The notes beneath the pieces are model-generated. The model saw nothing but the letters and a program-made list of their open reading frames with translations, was not told the origin of the DNA and did not search any database. Below are positions 12,013-40,756 of a stretch of DNA of 64,000 nucleotides, one piece after another (the first letter of the stretch is position 1; the number at the start of each line of letters is the position of its first letter). The translations under genes were made by a program, and so were the position numbers. Source of the stretch: Zeugodacus cucurbitae (taxonomy: Eukaryota; Arthropoda; Insecta; Diptera; Tephritidae); NCBI RefSeq assembly GCF_028554725.1, contig NC_071670.1, forward strand, positions 58,558,501 to 58,622,500, written 5' to 3'.

Positions 12013-14214
12013 AGGTCGATATGGTTGAGTATCGATTATATGTGATATATTGTAACCCTTCTATATAAAGTTTCCCCATTATCTTCTATCGCTTCTTAGT
12101 TCACTAATCGACGAGCTAAAAATATACTTTCCTGATATTTCCAACAGATCTCCAGCAGATCTAGCAGAGTAACCAAATTTTTTAAAAAATTTCATTTAAA
12201 TTTAAGTCGAGTTGTCAAATCAATTGCGCATACTCCTACGTACTTATATATATACATACATTTGTTCCTCCATCAGCACAAGAGTTGAAATTTATTTATG
12301 CAAACAATTAGTTATTTTTAGCGAATAGAAGAAAAGTGAACACAACAACGCTTGTCAAATGGCTGACTAGAATCTGCTAGTTCTCAAAACGCATACACAC
12401 ACACACTTGCACACAAGTCTAAATAAAAGAAGTCGAACGCATCGGGAATTATATGAAATCTAAAAAAGCATAACTTTTACTACTTCTCCATGTGTACGTT
12501 TTTATTTTACGAGTATTCTGCTTTATATGCCTGCCTATGTGCTTCTCCATTTGCTGCGCTGCGGCAAATCCAGACTGGTCCATTAGCCAGAGCCGTCCAG
12601 CCGGCCGGTCATATGGCCACATGTGGCGGCTGCGCGCTCTCGTGCCAAATTAAATAAAAACGCACAGCAGCACACACAAACATTGGTGGCAATTGTTGAT
12701 GTCTTGACTTTTGTTTACTTTATATGTATGTATGTCTGCCTGTATGTACTATATATGAGAAGTACACATTGCAAGACCCTCTTTGCAGCTGCTCTTTTTA
12801 TGTAAGCGTAGAAATTGTTTGAAAGCAGCTGAAGTCATGGTTAAAATAATACAAATTTATTGGAAAATTCAAACAATAATATACATATTTGTATACATAC
12901 ATACAGATATAGAAATATAGGCTTGTCCCTCTGACTGAGAAATCACCCTTTTGTATTGATTGGTTACATGCATTTGGGTCATTGCACCCAGTTTTTGGGT
13001 GGAGCTCCATTTGTTATCTATCATCATCCAGCGTGGCAAATATGTTTGTAAAAATATGTTTATTTGTCCTGTGGCAGATTGCAGCAATGAGAAAAATTTT
13101 ATGAAAATTTTCTTTGATATTATCATTAGCTTTATATAGACACACAAACATACATACAATACTCGAAATTTCTCTGCACACCCAACTAATAGATTTCCTC
13201 TACAATTCGCCACACATTTTCATGCATAAAAGTACGCTCATATATGATACATACAAACATATAAATATGTACATGTGCGTATGTAAATATGTATATGATC
13301 GCACATCAATGTTAGCTGCCGTTATTTAATAACCGCATATCCACTTTCATTTCAGTTGCATTTGTCCCAAATTGGTTTGTCCACTTTTATGTTGAATATT
13401 TTTGTATGAAGCTCAAAACATATGTATGTGTGTTTATTTGTGTTGCTTGACTGTCGTCCATTTGTTGTGTACAAATGCCGATGGACTTTCCCAATTTGGC
13501 ATTGCTGACATTATTCCGATGGTTTGGTATTCCGGTCTGGTTACTTTTGGTTTTCGCATTATGTAATAAATATGCTTGGTTTTCATTCAGTACATAACTG
13601 CAGATTATCGTTAAGTGTTGCACTCGATTGCAGTTTTTATAGCCTTCATTTGACATTATAAATGTGTTTTATTGATATTTGTAGATTAGTTTTTCATTGT
13701 GAGTCATACAAATTTTGTATGTATAAGAGACCTATTTTCGTATGTTTTCTGATACATATGCCACTTTTTAACTCTTCAGAATTTTGAAATTTTGACAACC
13801 GAAATCTCCGTTTTTACAACTGTAGGGTTTACGAGTCTAAATTTGTTTCTGGTCAAGCACTGTTTTCTCAGTAGCATTCTTCAAATAGAAATGAGTTCTT
13901 TTGTAACTCAAATCTATACTTTTAACTGCCATACAATCTTCCAGAGAAATTTAGACTTTGCTATTGTCATATACGAGTTGGTTAATTGTGTAGCTAATAA
14001 ATTGTGGATTCTTGGTTAAAAATAACCATTTGCCAAACCTTAAAATGTCGATCCGTTTTTAGAATCTGTTATAGCACTCTTAATTCGTTTAAATACATAA
14101 TCATATTGAAAACGATAACCGATATCCGTAGACCTGTATCGTTAGATCACTTATCTATTCACGTATTTTTATGTGCTTCACAATTTTCGTTTGTTAAAAG
14201 CCCACACTTCGTTG
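12013..14214. other. Intergenic DNA upstream of Ral, no gene seen
   Basis: A more GC-rich patch lies at about 12540-12650. The rest contains many TACATA-type steps and short chance frames. It might contain an upstream noncoding exon or promoter of Ral, but no signal is clear enough to mark one. Confidence 0.45.
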
Positions 14215-14342
14215 CTAGTTCATGAATTCTCGACAAAAAACAATAGTACCACGATGCCCCAATCTCCACAGTCGCCAGACATGACATAGGGTGACATTTT
14301 CATATTTCCAAAAATAAAGAGAGTCTTAAAGGACTGTCATTT
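14215..14342 (+). pseudogene. Mariner transposase relic (third catalytic Asp region)
   Basis: The + strand frame gives LVHEFSTKNNSTTMPQSPQ, SPDMT, one stop, then GDIFIFPKIKRVLK. This aligns with the C-terminal catalytic block of mariner transposases (PYSPDLAPCDFFLFPKLK...), with SPD carrying the last catalytic aspartate. A stop replaces the residue before the aromatic-rich stretch. It is opposite in orientation to the relic near 12000, so they are probably separate insertions. Confidence 0.7.
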
Positions 14343-15751
14343 TACAAGCATACGATAAATCGCTGAACGAGCCAAAGACTAGCCTAAAAATTGAGTAATC
14401 ACATAATATGAAATGAAGACTATTTTGAAGGAGATAACATTAATTTAGATTAATGTATAAATATTTAATAATAAAAAAAAAAAACGGAAATTACCATTAT
14501 TGAACACTCGTTTGTACACAAATTAATGCAAATATCATTTGATTCCGACAGAACTTGATCATGGTTTATCATCTATCGAAAAATATAAAACTAGAATCAA
14601 ATATTGAACAATTCTACAATCTATGCCCAGAGAAATTTAGAATGTCTTTAAGAAAGTATATGATAAGTTTCCAATTTATACATATTTTTGAACAGGATTA
14701 CCACTCATGAAAAATAAAACTGACAAAATTTTTACAAAATTTGATAAAAGACATATTGGTCTTAAGTATTTTGGAGATATTATTAATTCAGATAAATGCA
14801 ATTTTATGAAATCTATTGTCAAACCTTATATAAATTATATTTAATTCACTTTTTTTGGTTTTCTTTCGCTGAGCGTCAGAATACTTTGTTAGATGTACTT
14901 CAGGTCGAAATAAGAAATGGAATTGACAATATGTTAACAATGCTGAGTTTTTCTTTGAAAAGGAACCTGATTTCCACAATTTTATGATTTTGGTTTTTTG
15001 ATTAAAAAATTAGCTTATTCTCAGTGGCATCCTTGGATACCACCTATGGCGATCTCTATAAGTAAAAAGTATGACTGGTTACTTGTGGTCTTTTTTTTAC
15101 TATTCATTGAGTGGAAAGCAGTCTCTTTCCGGTAACTATCCCATATGGAATATTTTGGGACCTTACTCAATTTTTTTGAGATCAAACGGATTCATTCTAT
15201 TGATTAAAAAAAACATTTTTTTTATATTTCACGATTAAAACAAGGTTATATAACCTAACCTATACTAAATAATATACCAATTGGCCGATGTTATAGCTTA
15301 TCTTTACTACAATACTTTCAACTACGATTAAAACTGGAACTAATTTAATTGCTTTACTAGTGTAATTATATATAGTAATGTTGAATACTGGTCCATTAAA
15401 TAATTGCTAAAAAAAAATACTCTGTGCAACGAGGATATGAACGTCACTTGCTGTCATGTTGCTTTACAACTTCCTGCCCAGCAGGTCGGCTGCAATAGTA
15501 GATAACACACTGACATCGCTGTCTAATTTTTATGTGCAGCAATTATGAGAAATTTCATTTCATACATTTCGAATGGCAGACTACAGAAAACTCGCGTGTT
15601 TTTGTAATGCACATTTATTGCTGTCATTTAATGGGATTTTTACGCAAAATGCGAAAGTGATAGTTCGCAATTGTACATAACCTATAATTTTTTTTTTTTT
15701 TTGATATCTTTCCCGTCTATTAATACACCACTTTTATTTCTTTGCTTACAG
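14343..15751. other. Region immediately upstream of the Ral coding exon, no gene seen
   Basis: AT-rich with no open frame of note. It probably includes intron sequence between an unseen 5' noncoding exon and the exon starting at 15752, since a good 3' splice site (polypyrimidine, then TTACAG) ends it. Confidence 0.45.
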
Positions 15752-30418
<14,667 letters not shown>

Positions 30419-33400
30419 TATACATGAAATGGAAAAATCGAAAATCTAACAACTACATTACAAAAACAAAAACAAAAACAAAAAATATGAAGAAAAACGC
30501 TGCAAATCTGAAAACGACGCTGTTGAACAACACAAGCTGATGATGTATGCCGTAAACCAACAATGACAATGACGACGAATGCATAAATAAATATTATCCA
30601 TTAAGATAAGCAAAAAAAAAAGAAAGAAAAACATGCGTTATTACTGTATTTTCAAGTGAAATTAAAATTAAATTAAAAACAATTAAAGAAAGCTCTAAAA
30701 CTGCAGCGCTTCAAATTTTTGCATGCAACTCTGTTATATTACCAGAATAAAGGCGGAGTGGAAAACAGCATATACAACTCAATTTATGCGTGAATTTGTA
30801 AAATAAAAATAATATTTGAAACCTACAAACCACAGACTTTTGCATGCTTACACACACATGCATACTTACATAAGTTTATATAAATATAAAGCAACACCAA
30901 TTGTAAAATCAATCAACAACGTACTGTATTCAATAAATGAACAAATGAAAAAAACCAAAAGAAACAACTTAGACCTTGCAGATTTTGTTAATTGTTTATA
31001 AAAAAATGTTATTTTTAACAGAAAACAATATTCGTAACAATTTGAATATGTTTTTAAGAGTTTCAATTTGCTCGAGCGCTGATTTAGATCGTTTTACCAT
31101 ACAAAAGAAAAATCTTAATTTACTACATTAATTCTTAATCGAATACAAATTGACTTGAAACTGGAATGTAACACTACGGGTTGTTTATATTTGTTGTTTT
31201 TTTTTTAAGTATTTTAAAACTTTTTTGAACGAATGGGTACATTGTCTTTTGTAAGGATTGTGGAATATTGTCCATAGTATTTTAATATATGGTGATTGAC
31301 TTCATATGTAACGTGGTGTGAAACATACTCCGATATACTATATTTCTCATAATTATAAAAAAAAAATCCTTAAAATTTGTAACATTGATTTGGAGGCACC
31401 AACACAATATAAAAAAAATACAAAAATATTCGAGAGGACTTTTTGTTGGCGTAATTTGATTTTCATAAACAAGTTGCTTCAATTTGCGAAATTTTCTTTC
31501 ATTTAAAGTAGGCTTTTTGGCGCAAGAACTTATTAAATGTTATATTGATATGTCGTGAGTAATATTGGCACGTTTTCAGTCGCAAGAAAAACCTGTGTTT
31601 ACTAAAAAAATACTGGAAATAAATGTTTTTTTATTTATTTTTTTTTTTTTTTATAAAACCAGTATGTTTTTTGTTATATGTATTAACTAAAATAAAAATT
31701 TGGCATACTTTTAGGCAGACAATTTATTTTTGAAAAATCAAAAACACTCTTTCAAGTTACTTTTTCTTAACACTGTACAACACTCGGCTGAAATAAACTA
31801 ACGTTTTCCGGAAGACTGAGTAGATGATATACTGATAAGTAAAAGCATCTAAAGTCGAAAAATATGATTTCAAAGTTCGAAAAAGTTTTTTTTTTTTATA
31901 AATAATTGTTATTAATTGCTAAATATAGTATCTGAAAAATTCAAAATTTGGAAATAATCAACATTTTTCTCTTAATTCAAGGTGAGATACAATTTTTCGG
32001 TCAAGCTTATAAGGTGGCTGCTATGAAAGGTCAAAGTTAGATCTTCGAAAATTGTAAAAATTTTATGTATCGGAAAATACTGGAAACCATGTAGCATTTG
32101 TCATATAAGGTTGGCCAAAACCAATTATACACCATTAAATCACGAGGAGCATGTAAATTATATCGATATTGTGGATTTGTTAATAGCTATATCCTGTAAT
32201 TAATTATTATATTTAAAAATTCAAAATTTTCAAACTTTAAAACCAAATATTTCGATTTTGGAGACTAACTTCGAAAATCGGAGAATACACTTTTTTTTAC
32301 TTCTACTTTTTATGATCCAATCTACCGGAACAAAATATGTAGTTTGGTCCAAAACAAAGAAAAAAAGTCGATTTTGTCGAATAGTGTAATATTTTCACTA
32401 AAGTTGTTTGTACATAAACTTTAATGTCAGAGCGTTTCTCAGACTCCATTCGGTCCAGCAGAAAAGCGCCATCAGCAATTTACTTTTCTAAATAAAAATA
32501 TGTATTATATTTTCTTGGCGGCGTTCAGCACTCTCTTATTACAAAACATACAGAAAGTCGTTATAAATTTTTTTTGCAACAACACCAACAAAAATTCGTC
32601 ATTTTCGTCTACAAAATACTAAAAACTACTCTGCTATAAATATTTGTGTGTGAACTGTGTAAACGATTATTCTTTAAATTTTAATTGTATGCATTAGATA
32701 CAATTATTTATATTATTATTATTATTATTATTATTATAAATATGTTTTTAAGTTTAATGAAACAATATTATATATACACATACATAAATGGGACAAGTGA
32801 AAACATAAACGAAATTATAAAAAGAGTCAAACGACAAATAAATCAATACTTATATATATTGTATACATGCTTTTAAGAGTATTGTAATGCTTTAATTTGT
32901 ATTTGTAAACTTAAAAAAAAAAATATATATACATTTGTATTCATATTTGTAAAATATACATAATTTGCAAATTATTTTTCGTTGATATTATTAAGCGTAT
33001 TTTAACACAGTTTTGTGAAGTTTTCGGCGCAATTTCATATATACATATTTATGCAGGCGGTTGCAGTGAAAGAAAAAACAACAAAGTAGAAAAAAAATAA
33101 TTAAAAAATAAAAATACTTTTTTTTTTTAATTTTGTATTTCGATATTGTATGGCAAGAGCACGCTCCGTAGCAAGTTTCTTATATTTAAATCAAATTAAA
33201 TGCATATGCACACACACACTTATATACATAGATACAAATAAGTGTATATAAATTTGTAATACCGTTAACCTTTAACGGTTTTGTTTACCTATACGTATTT
33301 TCACCTATCCTAACTATCGATGAAACCTATCAAGCTTCCTATATATGTATATTGTATTTAGTAGCAACAACAATAAACACACATACACGCAACTCCTAAA

Positions 33401-34566
33401 TGAAAAAAAAAACAAAACAAAACCAACATTATTATTATATTTATAACTATATATATGTATACCATATATACATATGGACGTGTGTAATTATTTGTTTATT
33501 ACCATGTAGAATTGTAATATGATGCTATTTTTCTTTATGTTTAACTTTGATTTTGTGTAGTTATGCGTAATTGAAATTAACATAAAAAATAAAATAAAAA
33601 TAACAACAACAACTCAAATTGTAAACACATTCTTATACAAACATTGTTGTAGTCTTCGGCACTGACACACTATGCACTCAACACTTACTCTGTCTCACGA
33701 TGCAATTGTTCGTTGCATTATTGCAAATTAAAAAAAAATTGCTGCAGTTCAATAAAAATCAGCTCTGTGCAGCAGTGTGCATTGCAAGTGCGTAAATTAA
33801 AAAAACAAAAAATATAAAAAAAAACAAAAAATATGAAAATCAAAAATTAGCTGAAGAAACACGTTCGTTGACTCTGCATTGTCAATAGAAATGTAAGCAA
33901 AAACAAAAACAACAAACAAACAAACTTTCTTAACTAAACTAAGCCGCAAACGACGAAAAATTATACATAATTATTAAATATATATAATGTAATGAAAATG
34001 ATAATGAAAATGAAAATGAAAATGCATTACATTCAAACAATCGCTACAAAATATATATACATACATACTTATATAAAAAAATGTACGAATATGCATTTGT
34101 TTTTTTGTAAGAAAGATTCTTAATGAAAAATCCCAAAAATAGCTTCAATAAAAAATCAACTGAAAAATAGATGCGGTGTTTTGATTTTTATTTGGAAATT
34201 GTTGAGCGACAGTTTTTACAGCAACCATTGTTGGGTGCTTTGGTGATGATTCTTGACTACTTATTTTTAAATTGTAGAAACAAATAAAACAAGTTCAAAA
34301 CTTGTACTCAGATCACTCGGATTACCTAAACCCACACAACACAAAGAAGATGAGAGTATTGGAACAACATTCGGAAGATGAAGCAAGGATAAATCTTTGA
34401 AGGTATATATGTTTAATATAATATATAAGTGTTTTTTTTAAATAATTGCTAACTACATTTTCTTACAGTAGATACTCAAGAAAATCAGCGCATGAGCAAA
34501 AATATTCCCGATACAGTAGCAGCTCTCCTGCCTGTCATTTCTTACGTAAAATTTAGCATTTCTGAC
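30419..34566. other. Ral isoform B 3' UTR and downstream spacer
   Basis: A-rich sequence with many AATAAA words (for example near 30584 and 34147). It holds an (ATT)n microsatellite at 32711-32738 and numerous ACATATATAC-type runs. The end of the transcript cannot be placed by eye. No further coding exon is recognised. Confidence 0.5.
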
Positions 34567-37478
34567 GTTTTCTGTTAGTGGGTTAACTTATTTTTAGTAA
34601 TTGTCAACCTAACCTTTTGCTTAACGTATTCCTGTAGATGTTGAAATTTCCTTTCATATTCCACAAAAATCATCAAAATCGGTTCCGATTTACCGCAGTT
34701 ATGGCCATACAAAGTGTTGGTGTCACAAGAAGAGGAATTCTCAGCCCCCATTTCCGCGCATTTGGATGCGCATAGCAAACGTTAATTAAGCTGTAAGTTG
34801 TGACTATATTTTGCTCATAATTTAATTTGTATATCTCTTAATGCGAAACAAGTTAGAAAATGTGTGTACTTTGGAAAATTTTATAAGAAATTTCGATTTC
34901 AAAAACCTCATTTATTTTCCAAATTGCGACCATTTCCGTTCTCCAAATCATATAGATATATACATGTAATTGGTGTAGAATTCTTCAGGCTACAAGAATA
35001 TATAAACGTTTTTACTAACTTCCCGGCATGATCAAATTTTATTGCAAAAAAACACGAAATTGACTCTCAAACTGTCGGAAACAAGTGTTAATAATTTAAA
35101 TAGTTGAAGAGTTAGAATTCTGCAAAGTATCTCAGAAGATGCGCAATTCTCACAAAATACCGTTAGAAAAAATAAATTCCTCAAAATTCGCATTAAAACC
35201 GCTGTTTTCCGCAATTCTCACTTTGAAGTTCAAAATACAAGTCGCAAATTTGAATGCCAATGGAAAACCATTAATTTTTGCTAAATTTCTGCCCACGTGC
35301 ATATGCTACACTTTTCACACGCGCCACACACAGGCACACCAGCCAACACACACGGGTGTGGTTAAACCTTAATAACTCCTGAATGGAGGCACCTAGGCGG
35401 GTTTGGTAAAAAGTGAGTTGAAGGGGAACACCTGGTCTATAAGCCGAGAGAAATAGAATAATATATTGTTTATTTATTACCGAAAAATACAACGTAACAA
35501 TTGAAGTGTAAAGGTTGGTCAACAAAGTAACTGATGTGTGGGTTTGGAAGATGGCAACAATTTTTTTCAATATTATACAATATACGCAATATTCTGTTGC
35601 TTGAACGAATGTTTTTGTTTGCTACACAATAAATAATAATTTTCTACTTTAATTTTATATTCGTCTTTTCTGCTATGCACGTTCAAGCGTTGGTTGATGC
35701 ACCGAAATGTGGTCGATATTGGTGTTACCATATCGTTAATTCATGAAATATTTCACAGAATTGTATGAGCTCATTTAATGTAGAAAATCATGTAGTTTCT
35801 ATATTTGCAAGTTAGAACTCGAAAATCCGACATTTTAGCCACTTTTTAGCTGAAAGTTTGCTATTTGACGCATATTTTGAATTTTATAAACTCGTTGGTA
35901 ATTCCAAGTATAAATCTTCTTAGCTGTGATTGTAGCCCATGCGATTCTGCAAATTTTGGCATTTTTAGTTTTTCGCTACGACCACTGGTTCAAAAGTTAT
36001 AAGCGTTTTTGTGTTCGGCAGCCACCTACTGCCTGCTCCTGGTCGCCTAGTAGAAATCCCAGTTTTTGGCACCAAGTTGAAATGCATTTTTCTGCAGTGC
36101 CGCCGGCAGAGGCGCCGGACATCGCGCTTTGGTGTTGCATATGCAAAGGGGCAAATTTGAATTACCGGAAGCGGGAAGTGGCGGGGCCGGAAGTAGACCA
36201 GGGCCGGAAACCGGAAATGAAAATAACGGTGTTTCACTTCCGGTTTGGGTCCAGACCGGAAGTTGGTGACCGGAAACCGGAAGTGGGTCATATCCGGTTC
36301 CCGCCCGGTGGTGATTTCCGGTTCTGCCACTTCCCATTTCCGTTGTTTCAAATTTGCCCCTTTGCATATGCAACACCATCGGGTAGCTCTGCCGCCTCTG
36401 CCAGCGCCGCTGCCAGAAAAATGCATTTCAACTTGGTGCCAAAAACTGGGATTTCTACCAGGCGACCAGGAGCAGGCAGTAGGTGGCTGCGAAATTGAAA
36501 AATGCGAATTGCGGCTAAACGGAGGCACTTAGAGCCATGCAGTTTTTACTGGTCTCTTCAGAATCGCATGGCCCACAAGTGCATAAAAAATAGTTGTTGT
36601 TGTTGCACTGTAAGCATTTATAAAAAAATAAAATATGTTGCAATCGGCAACAAATATGAGAAAACTGCATCAAACAACAGCAAATGCTAACTTTATTTGG
36701 ACATTATGGGCATAGAAAGATGCAGGGAGTCCTGCAGATTATTCTGACCACCATTAATGTTAAATAGCTCCATTTTTTGTAAAAGTTTGAAAGCCTACTA
36801 ACAGCAAAGATATTACTATGTTATATTATTAAATATTTATTTAATTTTGATCACTTTACCATGGAATTTGTTCTTATAATTTTTCGTCAAATTAATGCAA
36901 CAATTTAAACAAAAAAACCTCGAAAAATATTAAGAAACCACGAAGTTTTAGCAAAAAGTGTGATTACATGATTTCTGCACTCTTTGCAGTGGCTTAACAT
37001 GGACAATAACATTTTACTGTCCGCTAACATAACAGTCTGCACAGTTAACAGTGCGTTGACAGTATCAGGCAGAAATCCACCTGCTGCCATTTCTGGGTTC
37101 CTGGTAGAAATCCCAGTTTTTCGCACCAAATTGAAATGCAGTTTCTCGCAGTCGACGTCGGCAGAGCTACCCGATGGTGTTGCATATGCACGTGGGCAAA
37201 AATTTCGCAAAAATTAATGGTTTTACATTGGCATTCAAATCTGCGACTTGTATTTTGAACTTCAAAGTGAAAGTATAGAAAAACGGCGGTTTTAATGCGA
37301 ATTTTGATCCATCGCATCCAAATGCGCGGAATTTAGGGCTGAGAATTCCTCTTCTTGTGACACCAACACTTTGCATGGCCATAACTGCGGTAAATCTGAA
37401 TTGATTTTGATGATTTTTGTGGCATATGAAAGGAAATTTAACCCATAACACTGACGCATTAATTCACTAACAGAAAGA
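34567..37478. mobile_element. Nested foldback element
   Basis: The outer ends are inverted repeats. TTTTCTGTTAGTG at 34568-34580 pairs with CACTAACAGAAAG at 37465-37476. Long parts of 34600-34790 and 35150-35310 pair with 37160-37450. Inside lies a second, tighter palindrome (35995-36505) whose arms contain the same phrase (TAGAAATCCCAGTTTTT) as the outer right arm at 37107. No transposase frame is credible; the long frames on both strands are mirror images caused by the palindrome. It resembles foldback or long-TIR non-autonomous DNA transposons. Confidence 0.75.
35995..36505. repeat. Inner palindrome with CCGGAAGT-rich loop
   Basis: The left arm (about 35995-36165) and right arm (about 36345-36505) are near-perfect reverse complements, including GCATATGCAAAGGGGCAAAT and its mirror. 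The 180 bp between them is a patchwork of CCGGAAGT and ACTTCCGG variants in both orientations. Confidence 0.88.
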
Positions 37479-40400
37479 AATTACAGCACTAGATAGTAGA
37501 TAATAAAAGTCACTTCATTTTTTTTTTTTTTTTTTATAATATTTTTATTTGAAAATTTTTGTTTCAATTTTAAATTTCATTTCACTTATAAATAATTATT
37601 ATCATTAGCATTAAATGTAATTTATTCACTATTGTGTTTATTGTATGCATACTCATGTGTGTGTGTGTGTGTGTGTATGTGTACCATAGATGCATGTATT
37701 CTTGTAATGAGTTTTATACGTCACAATGATTTATATACATACATTTTTCAATTTTTTTTGTGGACATACATACCTTTTCTTTTAAATATTTGCATATGTG
37801 TGTGTGTATATATGTATATAAACTTTTATTATCATAATCGCCAACTTTCTTCTACAATAATTCTATTTTTATTTATTTATTTTTTCTCTCTTTACAGTAA
37901 TGAAGTTAAAATAATTGTTATTGTTATTGTTTTCATCATTTATGTACGAAATTTACAAATATTTTATGGCTTCAACAACTGAAATATTCTAGTTTTGGAA
38001 TTTTTTCGAAAAAAAATGTGTAGGGCTTTTGAAATGTATATATAATATAAAGAGTTAGGTTCGTTTATGAAAAACAAATGAAACAATTAATTTTGTAGTT
38101 GAGAAATAAAATACATATCAATGAAGACATATTGCATAGTTAGCCGCTAGAGGTTTGTAATTATTAATTTTTACGTCGAATGAATGTCAAAATAATGCAT
38201 TTTTTGTAAAGTTTTGCCACTACTGCACATTGCTCTTGCTGATTTTGTTCGCCAGCTGCTTTTTATGCAATATGTCTCTCATCAATATTTATTTTATATA
38301 TATATATAAAATTCCTTTAAATTGGTTTTGTTAAGTGGTTTGTTAAGATTTTTAGCTCTTCTTCCAGATAGGCACTATTTTCCTCATTCAACAACTTCAT
38401 AGTTTCGTTCGTTTTGTCGTGTTTTAAGCGATTATATAAATTATATTTTTGAGTTTTGCAATTGTAAAATAACGATTTTGGAATACATATTAGAAAATAT
38501 TTGTTTTTGAAAATGTAAAAGATTTCGAAAAATTTTGAAATTTTTTTTTAGTTTGAAATTAAAATTGTTTGTTTTTGTAACTGGCTTTTTATATAATAAT
38601 TAGTTTTGCAAATGTAAAATAACGGTTTTGGAATATTATAAAAAAAATTGTTTTTGAAAATGTAGCAGAATTCAAAAAATTTTGAAATTTTTTTTTAGTT
38701 TGAAATAAAAATGGTCGGTTTTTGTAACTGGCTTTTTATGTAATAATTAGTAATTTGCAACTGAAATGTATTCAGCATAAAATTATTAAAAAATATTTGC
38801 GCTTCCAAATCGTAGCCGTTGCACTGGTATCAAATTTATTTCTCTTCATTTTCTTTTAATTTTTTTTAAACAAATTTTTTGTTATACCAAAACATATATT
38901 TCGCTTTTTGCTTATCGTTTAATTATTGTGTCAATATTTTTTTATTGTTTGTTATTTGTTGTTTATTTATTTTAGTTAAATTTAAACTATTTGCTTTATC
39001 ACCTATTTTTATTGTTATTATTGTAAGTGTATTTTTTGTTGTTGGTTTTTTATATTTCTTAAACGGTTTACAATCAATGTTATATTTTTAATATATAACA
39101 TATATGTCTGTATATGCATATATATGTTTTTGTTATTATAGTTGAGTAAAAAAATTTCCCAAAATGTTTTGTGTAATATTGAATATTGCAGTACTGAAAA
39201 ACAAATAATCGTTTTAAATAATAACTGCGCTAAAAACAAATTTTTAATTATTTTTGTATAAGAAATGAAAATGTTTATTGTAAATTTTTTAGTACTTTTT
39301 GCAAAATAAAAATATATTAAAATCTTGAAAAATATAAATTTTATATTAAGAAAATTTTTCAAAAAGTGTTTTATACAATTGTTTAATTTATTTATTTAAA
39401 TTTATTTTATTTTTTGCAATTTATTTATGCATTTGTTTAAAAAAATATTTAAGTTGCAATTTTTTGAAAATTTTGGAATTTTTTAATTAACATTAATTTT
39501 AATTAATATATTTTAATAAATAATCGGTTTGGCAGAAATTATACGAACAATTTAAATGTTGTTTGAAATATTTAATGTTTTAAACTATGCAAAATTTTCA
39601 AATATAAAACACTTTAAGAAATGAAAAAAATTGCATAAAAAATTGTCGCAGATCATATATAGATTTTCATAAATAGATCACAAGAAAATTATGCAAAAAA
39701 AAAATTGTGTAGTTTACTGTTAATATTTTTATTTTATTGCATTTTATTTTCGTTTGTGTTGTTGTTGTAAAGAAATTGGCGAAATGTTTTTATTTTTTAT
39801 TTTACTTTTTTTTAATAAATTTTTTCTTAAATAAGTTTATTAACGCTTGCCTGTTTAAGCGAGTTGTATTATTTTTAAGCAGTAAAATATATTGATTAGA
39901 AATAAAAAAAATAATAAATAAGTTAAGTAAAATAGTGTTGAAGTAAACTCCAAATATTTTAGTTATAATTAATGATTAATTACTTAATTTTTGTATTTAA
40001 GAATTTTTTGTATTAATAATATTTTTGTTTTAACATTTTTAAAAATTATTTATATATTTACGTACCGTTAAATAACGAAATAAATATCGCGCTTTATGTG
40101 TAACTTGTAAAGAATTGGTTAAATTAATTTACTATTTTTTTTAGAAATTTCAATTTACATTTTTTTGTATTATTATTAAAGGATTTTTTGTATTATTTTA
40201 AAGGATTTTTTGTATTTTTTAAAAATGATTTTTTAAAAGTGAATGTTTTGAAATAATTTCATTTAAATTATTTTTTTTTGTATTTTTTGTTATTTATTGA
40301 CTTGTATGTAATTTAATTGTTTTTTATAAATTTTTCGAAATCAAATATTAATAACTGAATCTGAAATATTTATTTTTTTAGTAATTTAAAATATTTTAAA

Positions 40401-40616
40401 ACTCCATCTTGAATATTTTTTTCAATTATTTAACGCTTTGTAACAAATAAATAATTTTCTAGTGAAATGTTTTGTAAAAAGTTAGGCAGCAGCAATAACT
40501 CTAATAAAATAAACTGGAAGCTGTTTACTTAAAGCAAAATATTGGCATTAATTATATTATTTACATTTTAACCAAACAAAGATTATTTTATTTAAGAAAA
40601 ATATATATAATATATA
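37479..40616. other. Extremely AT-rich spacer between Ral and sd
   Basis: Dominated by A and T runs with no gene. A TG microsatellite is at 37656-37676. Part of it may be distal 3' UTR of sd (- strand). Confidence 0.5.
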
Positions 40617-40756
40617 CACTTGAACTACCATAAGTCGAAATCTTGAATTGGCAGTAGAAGTCATATTTCATACAAATTTTCTGCCATAACTCCAAGTCTC
40701 TCTAACTCGAAGTTATTTTGTGGATTATGCTGATTCGAGACAAGGAAGTTCAACTG
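40617..40756. mobile_element. 140-bp pogo/Tigger-like MITE
   Basis: The left end reads CACTTGAACTACCATAAGTC. The right end on the opposite strand reads CAGTTGAACTTCCTTGTCTC. These are imperfect inverted repeats resembling the CAGTTGAACCTCGATAA ends of pogo/Tigger elements, each flanked by TA. There is no coding capacity. Confidence 0.7.

Noticed and set aside
35926..36528. Long open frames of about 190 codons on both strands that look alike
   Set aside because: They are mirror images caused by the inner palindrome of the foldback element; there is no domain or splice context.
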